Source: Pseudomonadota bacterium | GTDB taxonomy: Bacteria > Pseudomonadota > Gammaproteobacteria > Burkholderiales > Burkholderiaceae_F | DNA: 64,000 nucleotides | NCBI GenBank assembly: GCA_029778535.1 | Contig: JAKOQB010000178.1 | Location: 62,001-126,000 of the forward strand | Reading direction: 5' to 3' | Shown here: piece after piece, positions 48,071 to 59,385 of the stretch | Layout of the letters: each line of letters begins with the position of its first letter | Position numbering within the stretch: position 1 is the stretch's first letter | Made by a program: the position numbers and the translations under genes | The notes under the pieces: model-generated | Database searches by the model: none | Seen by the model: the letters and a program-made list of their open reading frames with translations, nothing else | Told to the model about the DNA's origin: nothing

Positions 48071-48543
48071 GGCGCCACATCCCTCAGCGCGCGCTCGGCC
48101 GGCGTGTTGCAGTGGATCTCCGTCGGCGCGAACTCGATGCCGACGTACGCGTGCGGATCGGCGGGCAGCAGTCCGGCGGCCTGCGATCCGGGCACGCCGG
48201 TGCGCTCGAAGCTGGCGAACAGCCGCCGGCGGCAGTCGGCCACGCGCGCGCGATCGAGGTCGTTCAGCTCGAGGACACGCGCTGCGTTGCCCTTGATTTG
48301 ATAGCACTCCCACGTGTGCGGCAGCACGGCGATCACCGCGATGCGGCCGGTGGCGCGCACGTCGTCGAGGCAGTCGCCCGCCTGCTCGGTCGCGACGAAG
48401 AGCGTGACGCGGCCGTCGTCGTCGATGCGGCAGCCGCCGGCGCGCGTGATGCCGGGCGCGTTGTTCGCATCGCTCGTCGCCGCGAACAGCGACACGCCGC
48501 CTTCAAGGAACGCCTTCAGTCCGGAATCGATCAGGGACGTCAC
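48067..48543 (-). CDS. Small pyridoxamine-phosphate-oxidase-like flavin-binding protein
   Basis: A 158-residue split-barrel protein (FLEGGVSLFAATSDANNAPGI; GRVTLFVATEQAGDCLDDVRATGRIAVIAVLP; WECYQIKGNAARV). The family binds FMN, F420 or heme-like ligands and often serves as a reductase or sensor. It begins with GTG 48543 and overlaps the regulator gene by 4 bp. Having the same fold as the regulator's N-terminus, it may feed or sense the same ligand. Reaction unknown. Confidence 0.78.
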   Translation of the reverse strand: MTSLIDSGLKAFLEGGVSLFAATSDANNAPGITRAGGCRIDDDGRVTLFVATEQAGDCLDDVRATGRIAVIAVLPHTWECYQIKGNAARVLELNDLDRARVADCRRRLFASFERTGVPGSQAAGLLPADPHAYVGIEFAPTEIHCNTPAERALRDVAP

Positions 48544-48600
48544 TGCCGTGGCTTCGATTACAAATGAAACCGAAATGCTAGCGAAGCAGCGGCGTTAAGC

Positions 48601-48660
48601 GATTTTTACGAACGCGGTAGTGAACATTTACGAACGCGAATTGCATGTCGTCTCTACGCT
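48601..48660 (+). promoter_or_regulatory. Tandem TTTACGAACGC sites and promoter of the cytochrome genes
   Basis: TTTTTACGAACGC (48603-48615) and CATTTACGAACGC (48625-48637) are direct repeats with a 22-bp period. A -10-like TACGCT (48655-48660) starts 17 bp after the second, so that site covers the -35 position, as for a class II activator. No normal -35 is visible. GTTAAG lies at 48594-48599. The regulator gene is the next operon to the left, in divergent orientation. Confidence 0.65.
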
Positions 48661-48666
48661 GGCGGC

Positions 48667-49692
48667 ATGAAATTTCGCGCTCGTCATCTGCTCGTAATCG
48701 GTCTGTGCTCCGCGACCTTCGCGTCGAGCGCGGCGCCGCTGCCGCGCAGTCTGCGCGACACCGGCCTGTACGTGCCGGGCTCCATCACCGAGGTGCGCCG
48801 GGAGAACCTGCCGTTCTCGCCGCAGTACCCGTTGTGGTCCGACGGCGCGACCAAGCGTCGCTGGCTGTACATCCCGCCCGGCAGGTACATCGACGCGTCG
48901 AAGCCGGGCGCGTGGGAGTTTCCGCCCGGCACCAGGCTGTGGAAGGAATTCGCGCACGGCAAGCCGATCGAGACGCGCTACATCGAGCGCCTGGAAGACG
49001 GCACGTGGCGCTTCGCGGCCTACGTCTGGAACGAGCAGGGCACCGACGCCGTGCTCGCGCCTGCGGGCGGCATCGCCGCGCTGCCGGCGCCGACCGCGCC
49101 GAACGGCCGCTACGCGATTCCGGGCGAGGCCGACTGCCGCGCGTGCCACGAAGGCGCGGCGGTGCCGGTGCTCGGCGTGACCGCGCTGCAGCTATCGCCC
49201 GCGCGCGATCCGCTCGCGCCCAAGCGCGAAGACGAAGCTGACCTGCCGGCACTCGTCGCGCGCGGCTGGCTGCGCAACCTGCCGCCGGCGCTGCTCGAGG
49301 ATCCGCCGCGCATCGCCGCGTCGTCGCCGATCGAACGCACGGCGCTCGGCTACCTGCACGGCAACTGCGGCCATTGCCACAACAGCGACGATGCCGCGCC
49401 GCCCGTCGATCTGGTGCTGTCGCACGGCGCCGGCGGCGCGGCGAGCGCGCAAGAGGTGCTGCGCTCGCTGATCGGCGCGCGCAGCCGCTATCGCGCGCCG
49501 GGGCTCGCCGCGGACGCGCCGCTGATCGAGCCCGGCCGGCCCGAGGCGAGCGTGCTCGTGGCGCGGATGCGTTCGCGCAACCCGCAGATGCAGATGCCGC
49601 CGCTCGGCACGCAGGTGACCGATGCCGCGGCGCTCGACGTGATCGAACGCTGGATCGTCCAGCTCAAACCCCACCGAAAGGAGAGTCGATGA
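48667..49692 (+). CDS. Exported di-heme cytochrome c-like protein
   Basis: A 341-residue periplasmic protein with a signal peptide (cleavage near SSAAP, residue 22). Two c-heme motifs are seen: CRACH at residue 157 and CGHCH at residue 234, with candidate Met ligands late in the sequence (PQMQMPPLG). The N-terminal part (YPLWSDGATKRRWLYIPPG) matches the SO2930-type di-heme family, whose function is not established. Its stop overlaps the next cytochrome gene (ATGA), so the two are coupled. Confidence 0.85.
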   Translation: MKFRARHLLVIGLCSATFASSAAPLPRSLRDTGLYVPGSITEVRRENLPFSPQYPLWSDGATKRRWLYIPPGRYIDASKPGAWEFPPGTRLWKEFAHGKPIETRYIERLEDGTWRFAAYVWNEQGTDAVLAPAGGIAALPAPTAPNGRYAIPGEADCRACHEGAAVPVLGVTALQLSPARDPLAPKREDEADLPALVARGWLRNLPPALLEDPPRIAASSPIERTALGYLHGNCGHCHNSDDAAPPVDLVLSHGAGGAASAQEVLRSLIGARSRYRAPGLAADAPLIEPGRPEASVLVARMRSRNPQMQMPPLGTQVTDAAALDVIERWIVQLKPHRKESR

Positions 49693-50252
49693 TGAAACTG
49701 ACTGCGGAAACCTCGTTGCTGCTGGCCCTGGCCGCAGCTTCCACCGTCGCGCTGCTTGCGCCCGTCGTCGCGCTCGGCAACGAGCCCGCCAAGGTGGCGC
49801 GCGGCAAGTACCTCGTGACCACGTCGGGCTGCAACGACTGCCACACGCCGTGGAAGATGGGCGCCAACGGCCCCGAGCCCGATTACAGCCGCATGCTGTC
49901 GGGGCATCCGGAGAAGATGGAGCTACCGCCGGCGCCGAAGCTCGTCGGGCCGTGGGTCATGGCCGCCGCTGCGACCAACACCGCGTGGTCGGGCCCGTGG
50001 GGCGTCAGCTACACCGCGAACCTGACTCCCGACGCGGAGACGGGCCTGGGCAAGTGGACGCTGCGCAACTTCGTCGACACGATCCGCACCGGCCGCCACA
50101 TGGGCCGCGGCCGACCGATCCTGCCGCCGATGCCGATCCCGATGTACAAGAACTTCAGCGACGAGGATCTGGAAGCGATCTACACCTATCTGCGCACGAT
50201 CCCCGCGGTGTCGAACAAGGTGCCGGAGCCGCTGCCGCCGGCATCGCAGTGA
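49689..50252 (+). CDS. Mono-heme cytochrome c
   Basis: A 187-residue exported cytochrome: signal segment to about residue 30, GKYLVTTSGCNDCHTPW with CNDCH at residue 48, and a later RGRPILPPMPIPMYKNFSDED region with Met ligands and the ending LEAIYTYLRTIPAV typical of class I cytochromes that accept electrons from dehydrogenases. It probably passes electrons to or from the di-heme partner. Confidence 0.88.
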   Translation: MMKLTAETSLLLALAAASTVALLAPVVALGNEPAKVARGKYLVTTSGCNDCHTPWKMGANGPEPDYSRMLSGHPEKMELPPAPKLVGPWVMAAAATNTAWSGPWGVSYTANLTPDAETGLGKWTLRNFVDTIRTGRHMGRGRPILPPMPIPMYKNFSDEDLEAIYTYLRTIPAVSNKVPEPLPPASQ

Positions 50253-50265
50253 GGAATCGAAGGTT

Positions 50266-50322
50266 CGTCGCCCCGGCGCAGGCCGCTCATCGCGAGTCGC
50301 GGCCTGCCGCCGGGCAACGACG
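50266..50322. repeat. GC-rich palindromic repeat, degenerate copy 3
   Basis: CGTCGCCCCGGCGCAGGCC is intact on the left, but the centre is shortened and the right arm reads GGCCTGCCGCCGGGCAACGACG. It lies after the cytochrome operon. Confidence 0.65.
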
Positions 50323-50539
50323 ATGCCTGCAATCGTGCAGGTGCCGCTTCATCGACGCACGCGGCTCGACGCGCGAACGGCCGATCGCGTTCGATGTCGG
50401 TCGACCCTTCGCACGCGGCCCGCGCTCATGGTAAACACGTACGTGTTCCCCTTCTGTGCCGAGCGCCGGAGCGCTCCGTAAGCTGCGGCGCCGCCGTTTG
50501 CGGCAACTGCGAACGACACGAACCTGAAGGAGACGTTCG

Positions 50540-50908
50540 ATGACCGGATCACGCAAGGAGCTCGTCGTGCTGATGACCAAGGGAGCGGACCATGAGCTGT
50601 CGTCGGTCGGCTTCACGATCGCCAACGGCGGAGTCACGGCCGGGATGAAGGTCTACATGTTCCTGACCAGCGCGTCCGTCGACCTCGTGCGCAAGCGCGC
50701 GGCGGATCTTCCGCACGTGCCGCCGCTCGACCCGCTGAAAGCGCTGATCGACGATTTCCTTCGGCGCGGAGGCACGATCTGGGCTTGTCCTCCGTGCGTG
50801 AAGGCGCGCGGCTACACGCAGGAAGACCTGATCGAGGGGGTCGCGATTCAAGGCGCCAGCGCGATGCACGAACGCCTGATGGCCGGCGCGGCGTCGTTGA
50901 GCTTCTGA
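50540..50908 (+). CDS. DsrE/DsrF-like family protein
   Basis: A 122-residue cytoplasmic protein of the DsrE superfamily, small proteins often involved in sulfur relay. Typical features are VLMTKGADHELSSVGFTIANG, FLTSASVDLV and the Cys segment WACPPCVKARGY. The CPPC pair could be redox active or persulfide-carrying. A GAAGGAGA site precedes it. It is convergent with the ABC permease gene. The partner is unknown. Confidence 0.82.
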   Translation: MTGSRKELVVLMTKGADHELSSVGFTIANGGVTAGMKVYMFLTSASVDLVRKRAADLPHVPPLDPLKALIDDFLRRGGTIWACPPCVKARGYTQEDLIEGVAIQGASAMHERLMAGAASLSF

Positions 50909-50919
50909 GCGCCGAGCCG

Positions 50920-51801
50920 CTACGTGCTGCGCGGATCGAGCGCGTCGCGCAGCCCGTCGCCGAGCAGGTTGAACGCAAGCACGGTGACGAAGATCGCCAG
51001 CCCGGGATAGATCGCCATCCACGGCGCCTGCGTGAGGAAGCGCTGCGCGGTGTTCAGCATCGAGCCCCAGGAGGGCGCGGGCGGCTGCTGGCCGAGGCCG
51101 AGGAACGACAGGCTCGCCTCGGCGATGATCGCGGCGGCGATCGCGAGCGTGGCCTGCACGATCACCGGCGGCAGGATGTTGGGCAGGATGTGCCGCAGCA
51201 GGATGCGCGGCGGCGGATTGCCGACCGCGCGCGCGGCCTCGATGTATTCCTCCGCGCGCACGGTCAGAACCTGCCCGCGCGCAAGGCGCACGAAGATCGG
51301 CGTGGCGGTGATGCCGATCGCGATCATCGCGTTGGAAAGGCTCGGGCCGAGGAACGCGGCCAGCGCGATCGCGAGGATCAGGAAGGGGATCGCCAGCATC
51401 GCGTCGGTGATGCGGCTCAGCACCGCGTCGACCGCGCCGCCGACGTAGCCCGCCACCATGCCCAGCGGCACGCCGACGCCGACCGCGATCGACACCGAGA
51501 TCACGCCGGCGGCGAGCGACGCGCGCCCGCCCCAGATCACGCGCGACAGCAGGTCGCGGCCTACCTCGTCGGTGCCGAACCAGTGCGAGGCCGAGGGCGC
51601 CTTGCGCACCGTCGCGAAGCTGGTGGCCAGCGGATCGAACGGCGCGAGCCATGGCGCGAACAACGCCATCAGCACCATCGCCACGACGACGACGAGGCCG
51701 AACACCGCCGCGCGCCGCTTCATCAGCCGGCGTACCGCGCGCCGCGCCGGGCCGTCGTGCGGCGCAGCCCCTGCGGTCTGATCGACGGTGACGGCGCTCA
51801 T
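50920..51801 (-). CDS. Peptide/opine-type ABC permease (DppC)
   Basis: A 293-residue inner-membrane subunit of the OppC/DppC family. An N-terminal OppC_N helix (VFGLVVVVAMVLMALFAPWL) precedes HWFGTDEVGRDLLSRVIWG and the EAA loop EYIEAARAVGNPPPRILLRH. It is 2 bp downstream of dppB and ends the long operon. Confidence 0.93.
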   Translation of the reverse strand: MSAVTVDQTAGAAPHDGPARRAVRRLMKRRAAVFGLVVVVAMVLMALFAPWLAPFDPLATSFATVRKAPSASHWFGTDEVGRDLLSRVIWGGRASLAAGVISVSIAVGVGVPLGMVAGYVGGAVDAVLSRITDAMLAIPFLILAIALAAFLGPSLSNAMIAIGITATPIFVRLARGQVLTVRAEEYIEAARAVGNPPPRILLRHILPNILPPVIVQATLAIAAAIIAEASLSFLGLGQQPPAPSWGSMLNTAQRFLTQAPWMAIYPGLAIFVTVLAFNLLGDGLRDALDPRST

Positions 51802-51803
51802 CG

Positions 51804-52745
51804 TCAGTCGCGCAGCCTCGGATTGACCAGCACGTACAGCACGTCGGCGAGCAGATTGAGCACGATGTACACGCTCGCCGTGACCAGCACCACGCCTTGC
51901 ACGACCGCGTAGTCGCGGTTGAATACCGCATCGACGATGAGTTTCCCGAAGCCGGGGATCGAGAACACCTGCTCGGTCAGCACCGCGCCGGAAAGCAGCG
52001 TGCCGAATTCGAGCGCGCCGAGCGTGATCACCGGGGTCAGCGCGTTGCGCAGCGCGTGCCGCAGGATCACCGCCCGCTCCAGCAGGCCCTTGGCGCGCGC
52101 GGTGCGCACGTAGTCGCTCGCCAGCGCCTGCAGCATCGCCGCGCGCATGTGGCGCATCAGCACCGCGGCGATCGCGTTGCCGAGCACGAAGGCCGGCATG
52201 ATCGTGGTCGCGATCGACTGTTTGAAATCCTCGAACGGGCTGATGAAACCCGACGCCGGCAGCCAGCCGAGCTGCACGGAGAACAGGAAGATCAGCATGA
52301 TGCCGAGCCAGAAGTTCGGCGTCGACAAGCCCCACAGCGCGAACACGTTGGCGCCGACGTCCCACGCGCTGTCTTTCTTCACGGCCGACACGATCCCGGC
52401 GGGAATGCCGATCAGGAGCGCGAAGCACATCGCCATCGTCGCGAGCTGAATCGTGACCGGCAGCTTTTCCTTGATCAGTTCCGCGACCGGCTGCTTGATC
52501 CGCATCGACTCGCCGAGATCGCCGTGCACGACGCCCTTGACCCAGTAGAAGTACTGCACCGGCAACGGCTGGTCGAGCCGGTACTGCTTGCGGATCTGCT
52601 CGATCACCGCGGGATCGCGCTCCTCGCCCGCCATCACCAGCGCCGGATCGCCCGGCAGCAACTGCTGCAGGCCGAAGATGATCACCGACACGAGGAACAG
52701 CGTCGGAATGAGCTGCAGCAGGCGGCGGGGGAGGAACTTGAGCAC
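51804..52745 (-). CDS. Peptide/opine-type ABC permease (DppB)
   Basis: A 313-residue six-helix permease. It starts MLKFLPRRLLQLIPTLFLVS, has LGESMRIKQPVAELI, and the EAA loop DYVRTARAKGLLERAVILRH. The ending VLVNPRLRD is usual for DppB. A GC-rich palindrome (52760-52829) separates it from the binding-protein gene upstream. Confidence 0.93.
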   Translation of the reverse strand: MLKFLPRRLLQLIPTLFLVSVIIFGLQQLLPGDPALVMAGEERDPAVIEQIRKQYRLDQPLPVQYFYWVKGVVHGDLGESMRIKQPVAELIKEKLPVTIQLATMAMCFALLIGIPAGIVSAVKKDSAWDVGANVFALWGLSTPNFWLGIMLIFLFSVQLGWLPASGFISPFEDFKQSIATTIMPAFVLGNAIAAVLMRHMRAAMLQALASDYVRTARAKGLLERAVILRHALRNALTPVITLGALEFGTLLSGAVLTEQVFSIPGFGKLIVDAVFNRDYAVVQGVVLVTASVYIVLNLLADVLYVLVNPRLRD

Positions 52746-52759
52746 GATGCTTCGCTCGT

Positions 52760-52829
52760 GTCGCCCCGGCGTAGGCCGGGGCCCAATTTGCAGCGTCGAA
52801 ACTTGGGCCCCGGCCTGCGCCGGGGCGAC
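52760..52829. repeat. GC-rich palindromic repeat, copy 4
   Basis: GTCGCCCCGGCGTAGGCC to GGCCTGCGCCGGGGCGAC, between the binding-protein stop (52834) and dppB start. It would make a stem of about 30 bp in the operon mRNA. Confidence 0.88.
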
Positions 52830-52833
52830 GGCC

Positions 52834-54339
52834 TCAATTCAGCGTCAGATCGGTGACCCGAATCAACCCATCCGGCATCACCTTGAACCCCTGCAGCTGC
52901 GGCGTATGCGCAAACAGCAGCGTGCGGTGATACAGGTACATCACGCCACCCTTGGGCAGGATTTCGGCGGCGGCCTGTTCGTACAGCGCCTTGCGCTCGG
53001 CGAACGTGGTCGCGGTGCGGGCCTTGTTCAGCAGTTCGTCGACCTTCGGGTCGCAGTACTTGCCGTAGTTCAGCGGTCCCTTGCACGACGCGAACGAGTA
53101 GATGTTGCCGTCCGGATCGGTGCGGCCGCTCCAAGCGAGGAAGTAGAGCTGGAAGTTGCCTTTCTCCGCTTCGTTCAGCGATGTGGCGAACTCGGTCACG
53201 CGCAGCTTGAGATCAAAGCCCGCTTCGCTGGCCATCGACTGCATCACCTCCGCCACCGCGCGGCTCTCCGAGTTGTTCGGCACCATGAAGTCGAGCGCGA
53301 GCGGCGGCGTGACTCCCGCTTCCTTCAGCAGCGCCTTCGCCTTGGCCACGTCGCGCTTCATGATCGGAAACTTGGCCATGTGGTAGGGACTCGCGAGGCT
53401 CACCCACTGGTTGTCGGGTTTCTGCAGCCCGTTGAACACCACGTTGTTGATCGCGTCGCGGTCGATCGACAGTTCAAATGCCTCGCGCACCTTCCAGTTC
53501 TTGCCGAGCGGGTTGTTCGATTTCTCGCCGTTGTTGATGTTGAAGGTCACGCCCTGGTAGCCCATCTCGGTGCCGGTGGCGAGCTTCAGCTTCGGGCCCT
53601 TCTTCACCTCGTCGACGTCGGTGGCGAGCAGGCGCTCGAGCAGGTCGAGCTGACCGGACTTCAGGTTCGCCAGCCGCACCGTCGAATCCTGGATCGGCCG
53701 GTAGACGATGCGGTCGATGTGTACCCGCTTGGCGTCCCAGTAATCCTTGAAGCGCTCGACCACGATGCGGTCCTGCGGCACGCGCTCGACGAACTTGTAC
53801 GGGCCCGCGCACACCGGCGCGGTGCCGAACCTGTCGCCCAGCGCCTTGGCCGCCTTCGGCGACACCATCATGCCGGCGCGGTCGGTGAGCTGCGCGATCA
53901 GCGGCGCGAACGGCGCCTTCAGATGCAGCCGGATCGTCAGCGGATCGACCACTTCGACGTTGTCGATCTGCGCGATCTCCGCCTTGCGGAACGACCCCTG
54001 CATGTCCAGATGCCGCTCGAGGCTGAACTTGGCGGCTTCGGCGTTGAACGGCTCGCCGTCGTGGAACTTCACGCCCGGGCGCAGCTTGATCGTGACCGTC
54101 TTGCCGTCTGCGGACGTCTCGTGCGACAGCGCCAGTTGCGGCACGACGGCGAGCTTGTCGTCGATGTCGAACAGCTTGTCGCAGATCGATGCGAACACGA
54201 TGCGGCCGACGTACGTGCGCGCCAGCGTCGGGTCGAGGATGTCCGGGTCTTCGGCCAGTCCGATCCGCAGCGTCGACTGCGCATGCGCGGCGCCGGCCAG
54301 GCCGAGCGCGAGGGTGAGTGCTACGAGGCGTGACTTCAT
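52834..54339 (-). CDS. ABC transporter substrate-binding protein, family 5
   Basis: A 501-residue periplasmic receptor of the SBP_bac_5 family for peptides, nickel, opines or other compounds. The signal peptide runs to AGAAHAQ. Typical segments: RIGLAEDPDILDPTLARTYVG, WDAKRVHIDRIVYRPIQD and YFLAWSGRTDPDGN. I chose the ATG at 54339 (MKSRL), which is 9 bp from GGAGAGG; ATG 54345 is too close to it. The ligand cannot be deduced. Confidence 0.9.
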   Translation of the reverse strand: MKSRLVALTLALGLAGAAHAQSTLRIGLAEDPDILDPTLARTYVGRIVFASICDKLFDIDDKLAVVPQLALSHETSADGKTVTIKLRPGVKFHDGEPFNAEAAKFSLERHLDMQGSFRKAEIAQIDNVEVVDPLTIRLHLKAPFAPLIAQLTDRAGMMVSPKAAKALGDRFGTAPVCAGPYKFVERVPQDRIVVERFKDYWDAKRVHIDRIVYRPIQDSTVRLANLKSGQLDLLERLLATDVDEVKKGPKLKLATGTEMGYQGVTFNINNGEKSNNPLGKNWKVREAFELSIDRDAINNVVFNGLQKPDNQWVSLASPYHMAKFPIMKRDVAKAKALLKEAGVTPPLALDFMVPNNSESRAVAEVMQSMASEAGFDLKLRVTEFATSLNEAEKGNFQLYFLAWSGRTDPDGNIYSFASCKGPLNYGKYCDPKVDELLNKARTATTFAERKALYEQAAAEILPKGGVMYLYHRTLLFAHTPQLQGFKVMPDGLIRVTDLTLN

Positions 54340-54383
54340 GTTCATTGTCCTCTCCATGTCGTCGACCCGGCGCAGGCCGGGGC

Positions 54384-56551
<2,168 letters not shown>

Positions 56552-56552
56552 C

Positions 56553-58229
56553 TCAGAACAGCCCGACGATCCGCCCGCGCGCGTCGATGTCGATCCGCAT
56601 CGCCGCCGGATCCTTTGGCAATCCGGGCATCGTCATGACGTCGCCGCAGATCATCACGACGTATTCTGCGCCGGCGGCGAGCCGCACCTCGCGGATGTTG
56701 ACCACGTGGTCCGACGGCGCGCCGCGCAGCAGCGGGTCGGTCGAGAACGAATACTGCGTCTTCGCCACGCACACCGGCAGCCTGCCGAAGCCCTCGTCCT
56801 GCAGCTTGCGGATCTGCGCGCGCACCCTGGTGTCGGCGGTGATGTCGGAGGCGCCGTAGATCCTCGTCGCCACCGTCTTCATCTTCTGCCACAGCGGAGT
56901 GTCGTCCTCGTACAGCAGGCGGCAGTCCGCCGCGCCGCTTTCGGCCAGCCGCACGACCTCGCGCGCGAGGTCCTCCGCGCCCGCGCCGCCCTCGGCCCAG
57001 TGCTTCGCGACGACCACCGGCGCGCCGTGGTGCGCGAGCTTCTGCCGCAGCAGCCGGATCTCCGCCTCGGTGTCGTGCGCAAAGTGGTTCAGGGCGATCG
57101 CGCACGGCAGCCCGAAATGGGTGCGCACGTTGTTCAGGTGCCGCTCCAGATTCACGATGCCGCGATCGAGCGCCGGCAGATTCTCCTGCGTCAGCGCGTC
57201 GGCCGCCACACCGCCGTGGTACTTCAGCGCACGAATCGTGGCGACGAGCACTGCGGCGTCGGGCCGCAGCCCGGACTTGCGGCACTTGATGTCGATGAAC
57301 TTCTCCGCGCCGAGATCCGCACCGAAGCCGGCTTCGGTCACTACGTACTCGCCGAGCTTCAGCGCTGCGCGCGTGGCGATTACCGAGTTGCAGCCGTGCG
57401 CGATGTTGCCGAACGGCCCGCCGTGGATGATCGCGGGGTTGTTCTCCAGCGTCTGCACCAGGTTGGGCTTCAGCGCGTCGCGCAAGAGCGCGGCCATCGC
57501 GCCATGCGCCTTCAGGTCCCGCGCGCGGATCGGCGTCAGGTCGCGCCGGTAGCCGACCACGATGCGGCCGAGCCGCTCCTTCAGGTCCGCCAGCGACGTG
57601 GCGAGGCAGAAGATCGCCATCACCTCGGAGGCAACGACGATGTCGAAGCCGTCCTCGCGCGGAAAGCCGTTGGCCGGCCCGCCGAGCCCGATCGTGATCG
57701 ACCGCAGCGCGCGGTCGTTCATGTCGACCACGCGCCGCCAGGCGACGCGGCGGAAGTCGAAGCGCAGCTCGTTGTTGTGATGGATGTGGTTGTCGATCAG
57801 CGCCGCCAGGAGATTGTTCGCGAGCGCGATCGCGCTGAAGTCGCCGGTGAAGTGCAGGTTGATGTCCTCCATCGGCACCACCTGCGCGTAGCCGCCGCCG
57901 GCCGCACCGCCCTTCATGCCGAACACCGGGCCGAGCGACGGTTCGCGCAGCGCGATCACCGTGCGCTTGCCGATACGGTTGAGCGCGTCGCCGAGGCCGA
58001 CCGTGACCGTCGTCTTGCCTTCGCCGGGCGGGGTGGGGCTGACGGCGGTGACAAGGATCAGCTTGCCGTCGGTGCGATCGTCGAGCGAGGCGAGGTAGTC
58101 GAGTGAGATCTTGGCCTTGTAGCGGCCGTATGGATCGAGCGCGTCTTCGGGGATGCCGAGGCGGTCGCGCGCCAGCTCGACGATCGGGCGCAGCTTCGCG
58201 TCCTGCGCGATTTCGATGTCGGATTGCAT
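56553..58229 (-). CDS. fhs: Formate--tetrahydrofolate ligase
   Basis: ATP-dependent formation of 10-formyl-tetrahydrofolate from formate and THF, in the cytoplasm. The 558-residue length is normal. The P-loop [14 protein letters not shown] lies near residue 66, followed by [23 protein letters not shown] and [18 protein letters not shown]; the end has [17 protein letters not shown]. It links the upstream formate dehydrogenase to C1 metabolism: formate can either be oxidised to CO2 or assimilated. It is separated from fdsD by a palindromic repeat and followed directly by a transporter operon. Confidence 0.96.
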   Translation of the reverse strand: MQSDIEIAQDAKLRPIVELARDRLGIPEDALDPYGRYKAKISLDYLASLDDRTDGKLILVTAVSPTPPGEGKTTVTVGLGDALNRIGKRTVIALREPSLGPVFGMKGGAAGGGYAQVVPMEDINLHFTGDFSAIALANNLLAALIDNHIHHNNELRFDFRRVAWRRVVDMNDRALRSITIGLGGPANGFPREDGFDIVVASEVMAIFCLATSLADLKERLGRIVVGYRRDLTPIRARDLKAHGAMAALLRDALKPNLVQTLENNPAIIHGGPFGNIAHGCNSVIATRAALKLGEYVVTEAGFGADLGAEKFIDIKCRKSGLRPDAAVLVATIRALKYHGGVAADALTQENLPALDRGIVNLERHLNNVRTHFGLPCAIALNHFAHDTEAEIRLLRQKLAHHGAPVVVAKHWAEGGAGAEDLAREVVRLAESGAADCRLLYEDDTPLWQKMKTVATRIYGASDITADTRVRAQIRKLQDEGFGRLPVCVAKTQYSFSTDPLLRGAPSDHVVNIREVRLAAGAEYVVMICGDVMTMPGLPKDPAAMRIDIDARGRIVGLF

Positions 58230-58250
58230 GGTCGATGTTCTTCGTTGATT

Positions 58251-58321
58251 CGTCGCCCCGGCGCAGGCCGGGGCCCAATCGCAGCGTCGTGAATTGGGCC
58301 CCGGCCTGCGCCGGGGCGACG
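58251..58321. repeat. GC-rich palindromic repeat, copy 6
   Basis: CGTCGCCCCGGCGCAGGCC to GGCCTGCGCCGGGGCGACG, a near-perfect stem in the 95-bp gap between fdsD and fhs. Confidence 0.9.
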
Positions 58322-58324
58322 GTC

Positions 58325-58555
58325 CTATGCGAGTTGCTCGCGATGCTTCCTGATCGCCTCGATCACGATCGGCTTCAGCTCCGTCTGTCCTCCCGCATCG
58401 ACGTGCGCGACCAGTTCGCGCCGCATGCGCGGCTCCCAGAAGCGTTGCAGGTGCTGCGCGATGCCGGCGCGCGCCTCGTCGGCATCGGGCATCGCCTCGA
58501 AGAAGTCGCCGATGCGGTTGGCCATGCGGACCAGGTTCGCGAGATCCATGCTCAT
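58325..58555 (-). CDS. fdsD: NAD-dependent formate dehydrogenase, delta subunit
   Basis: A 76-residue small protein of the FdsD family ([19 protein letters not shown]...[14 protein letters not shown]). It associates with the FdsGBA complex and supports activity or assembly. Its ATG overlaps the fdhD stop by four bases. The order fdsG-B-A-fdhD-D matches Cupriavidus-type loci. Confidence 0.93.
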   Translation of the reverse strand: MSMDLANLVRMANRIGDFFEAMPDADEARAGIAQHLQRFWEPRMRRELVAHVDAGGQTELKPIVIEAIRKHREQLA

Positions 58556-59385
58556 GCCACCACGCGTTCCGGATGGCTGTAGACGCAGAACTCAGCGCCG
58601 CGCGCAAAGCCGATCAGCGTCTGCCCGCAGCGGGTCGCGATCTGAACGCCGAGCGCGGTCGGCGCCGACACGGCGGCGAGCACCGCAATGCCGACCGACG
58701 CCGCCTTCTGCACCATCTCCACGCTGGCGCGGCTTGTGACGAGCGCGTAGCCGCGCGCGGTATCCGTGCGCGCTGCGACCAGCGCGCCGATCAGCTTGTC
58801 GAGCGCGTTGTGGCGGCCGACGTCCTCGCGCGCGCGCAGGATCGATCCATCCACGTCGCACCACACGGCCGCGTGCGCGGCGCCGGTCGCCTGCTGCAGC
58901 GGCTGGTGTGCGTGCAGCGACGCGTAGGTGCGGGCGAGCGCCGCCGCGCTCACGCGCACGCCGATCGACGACAGGTCGGGCAACGGCCGCAGCACCTGGT
59001 CGAGGCTCTCCGTTCCGCAGATCCCGCAGCCGGTGCGGCCGGCGAGCGTGCGCCGGCGCGACTTCAGGCGCATGAACGCGGCCGCGGCGATGTCGATCGC
59101 GAGCGTGATGCCGAGGTCGGCCGTTTGCGGCTCGACGCCGTAGAACTCCGCGCGGCTGGCGATGTCTTCGCTCAGCGTGAAGCCGAGCGCGAAGTCGTCC
59201 AGGTCCGCCGGCGTCGCCAGCATCACCGCGTGCGAAATGCCGTTGTATTCGAATGCGATCGGCACCTCGCGCGCGACCTGCAGCGGCGTTCGCACCGCGC
59301 CGTCGCCCCAGCGAAGTACGGTCAGCGGCTCGGCGACCGCCTCGGCGAGCGCGTCCGGCGCGCTGCGTTCAGTTCGCGACGACAC
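58552..59385 (-). CDS. fdhD: Formate dehydrogenase sulfurtransferase FdhD/FdsC
   Basis: A 277-residue maturation factor that delivers sulfur to the molybdenum cofactor of formate dehydrogenase and protects the cofactor during insertion. The conserved Cys segment [14 protein letters not shown] (near residue 120) supplies the persulfide-carrying cysteines, and [14 protein letters not shown] near 190 is diagnostic. It starts inside fdsA (17-bp overlap) and ends inside fdsD. Confidence 0.95.
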   Translation of the reverse strand: MSSRTERSAPDALAEAVAEPLTVLRWGDGAVRTPLQVAREVPIAFEYNGISHAVMLATPADLDDFALGFTLSEDIASRAEFYGVEPQTADLGITLAIDIAAAAFMRLKSRRRTLAGRTGCGICGTESLDQVLRPLPDLSSIGVRVSAAALARTYASLHAHQPLQQATGAAHAAVWCDVDGSILRAREDVGRHNALDKLIGALVAARTDTARGYALVTSRASVEMVQKAASVGIAVLAAVSAPTALGVQIATRCGQTLIGFARGAEFCVYSHPERVVA

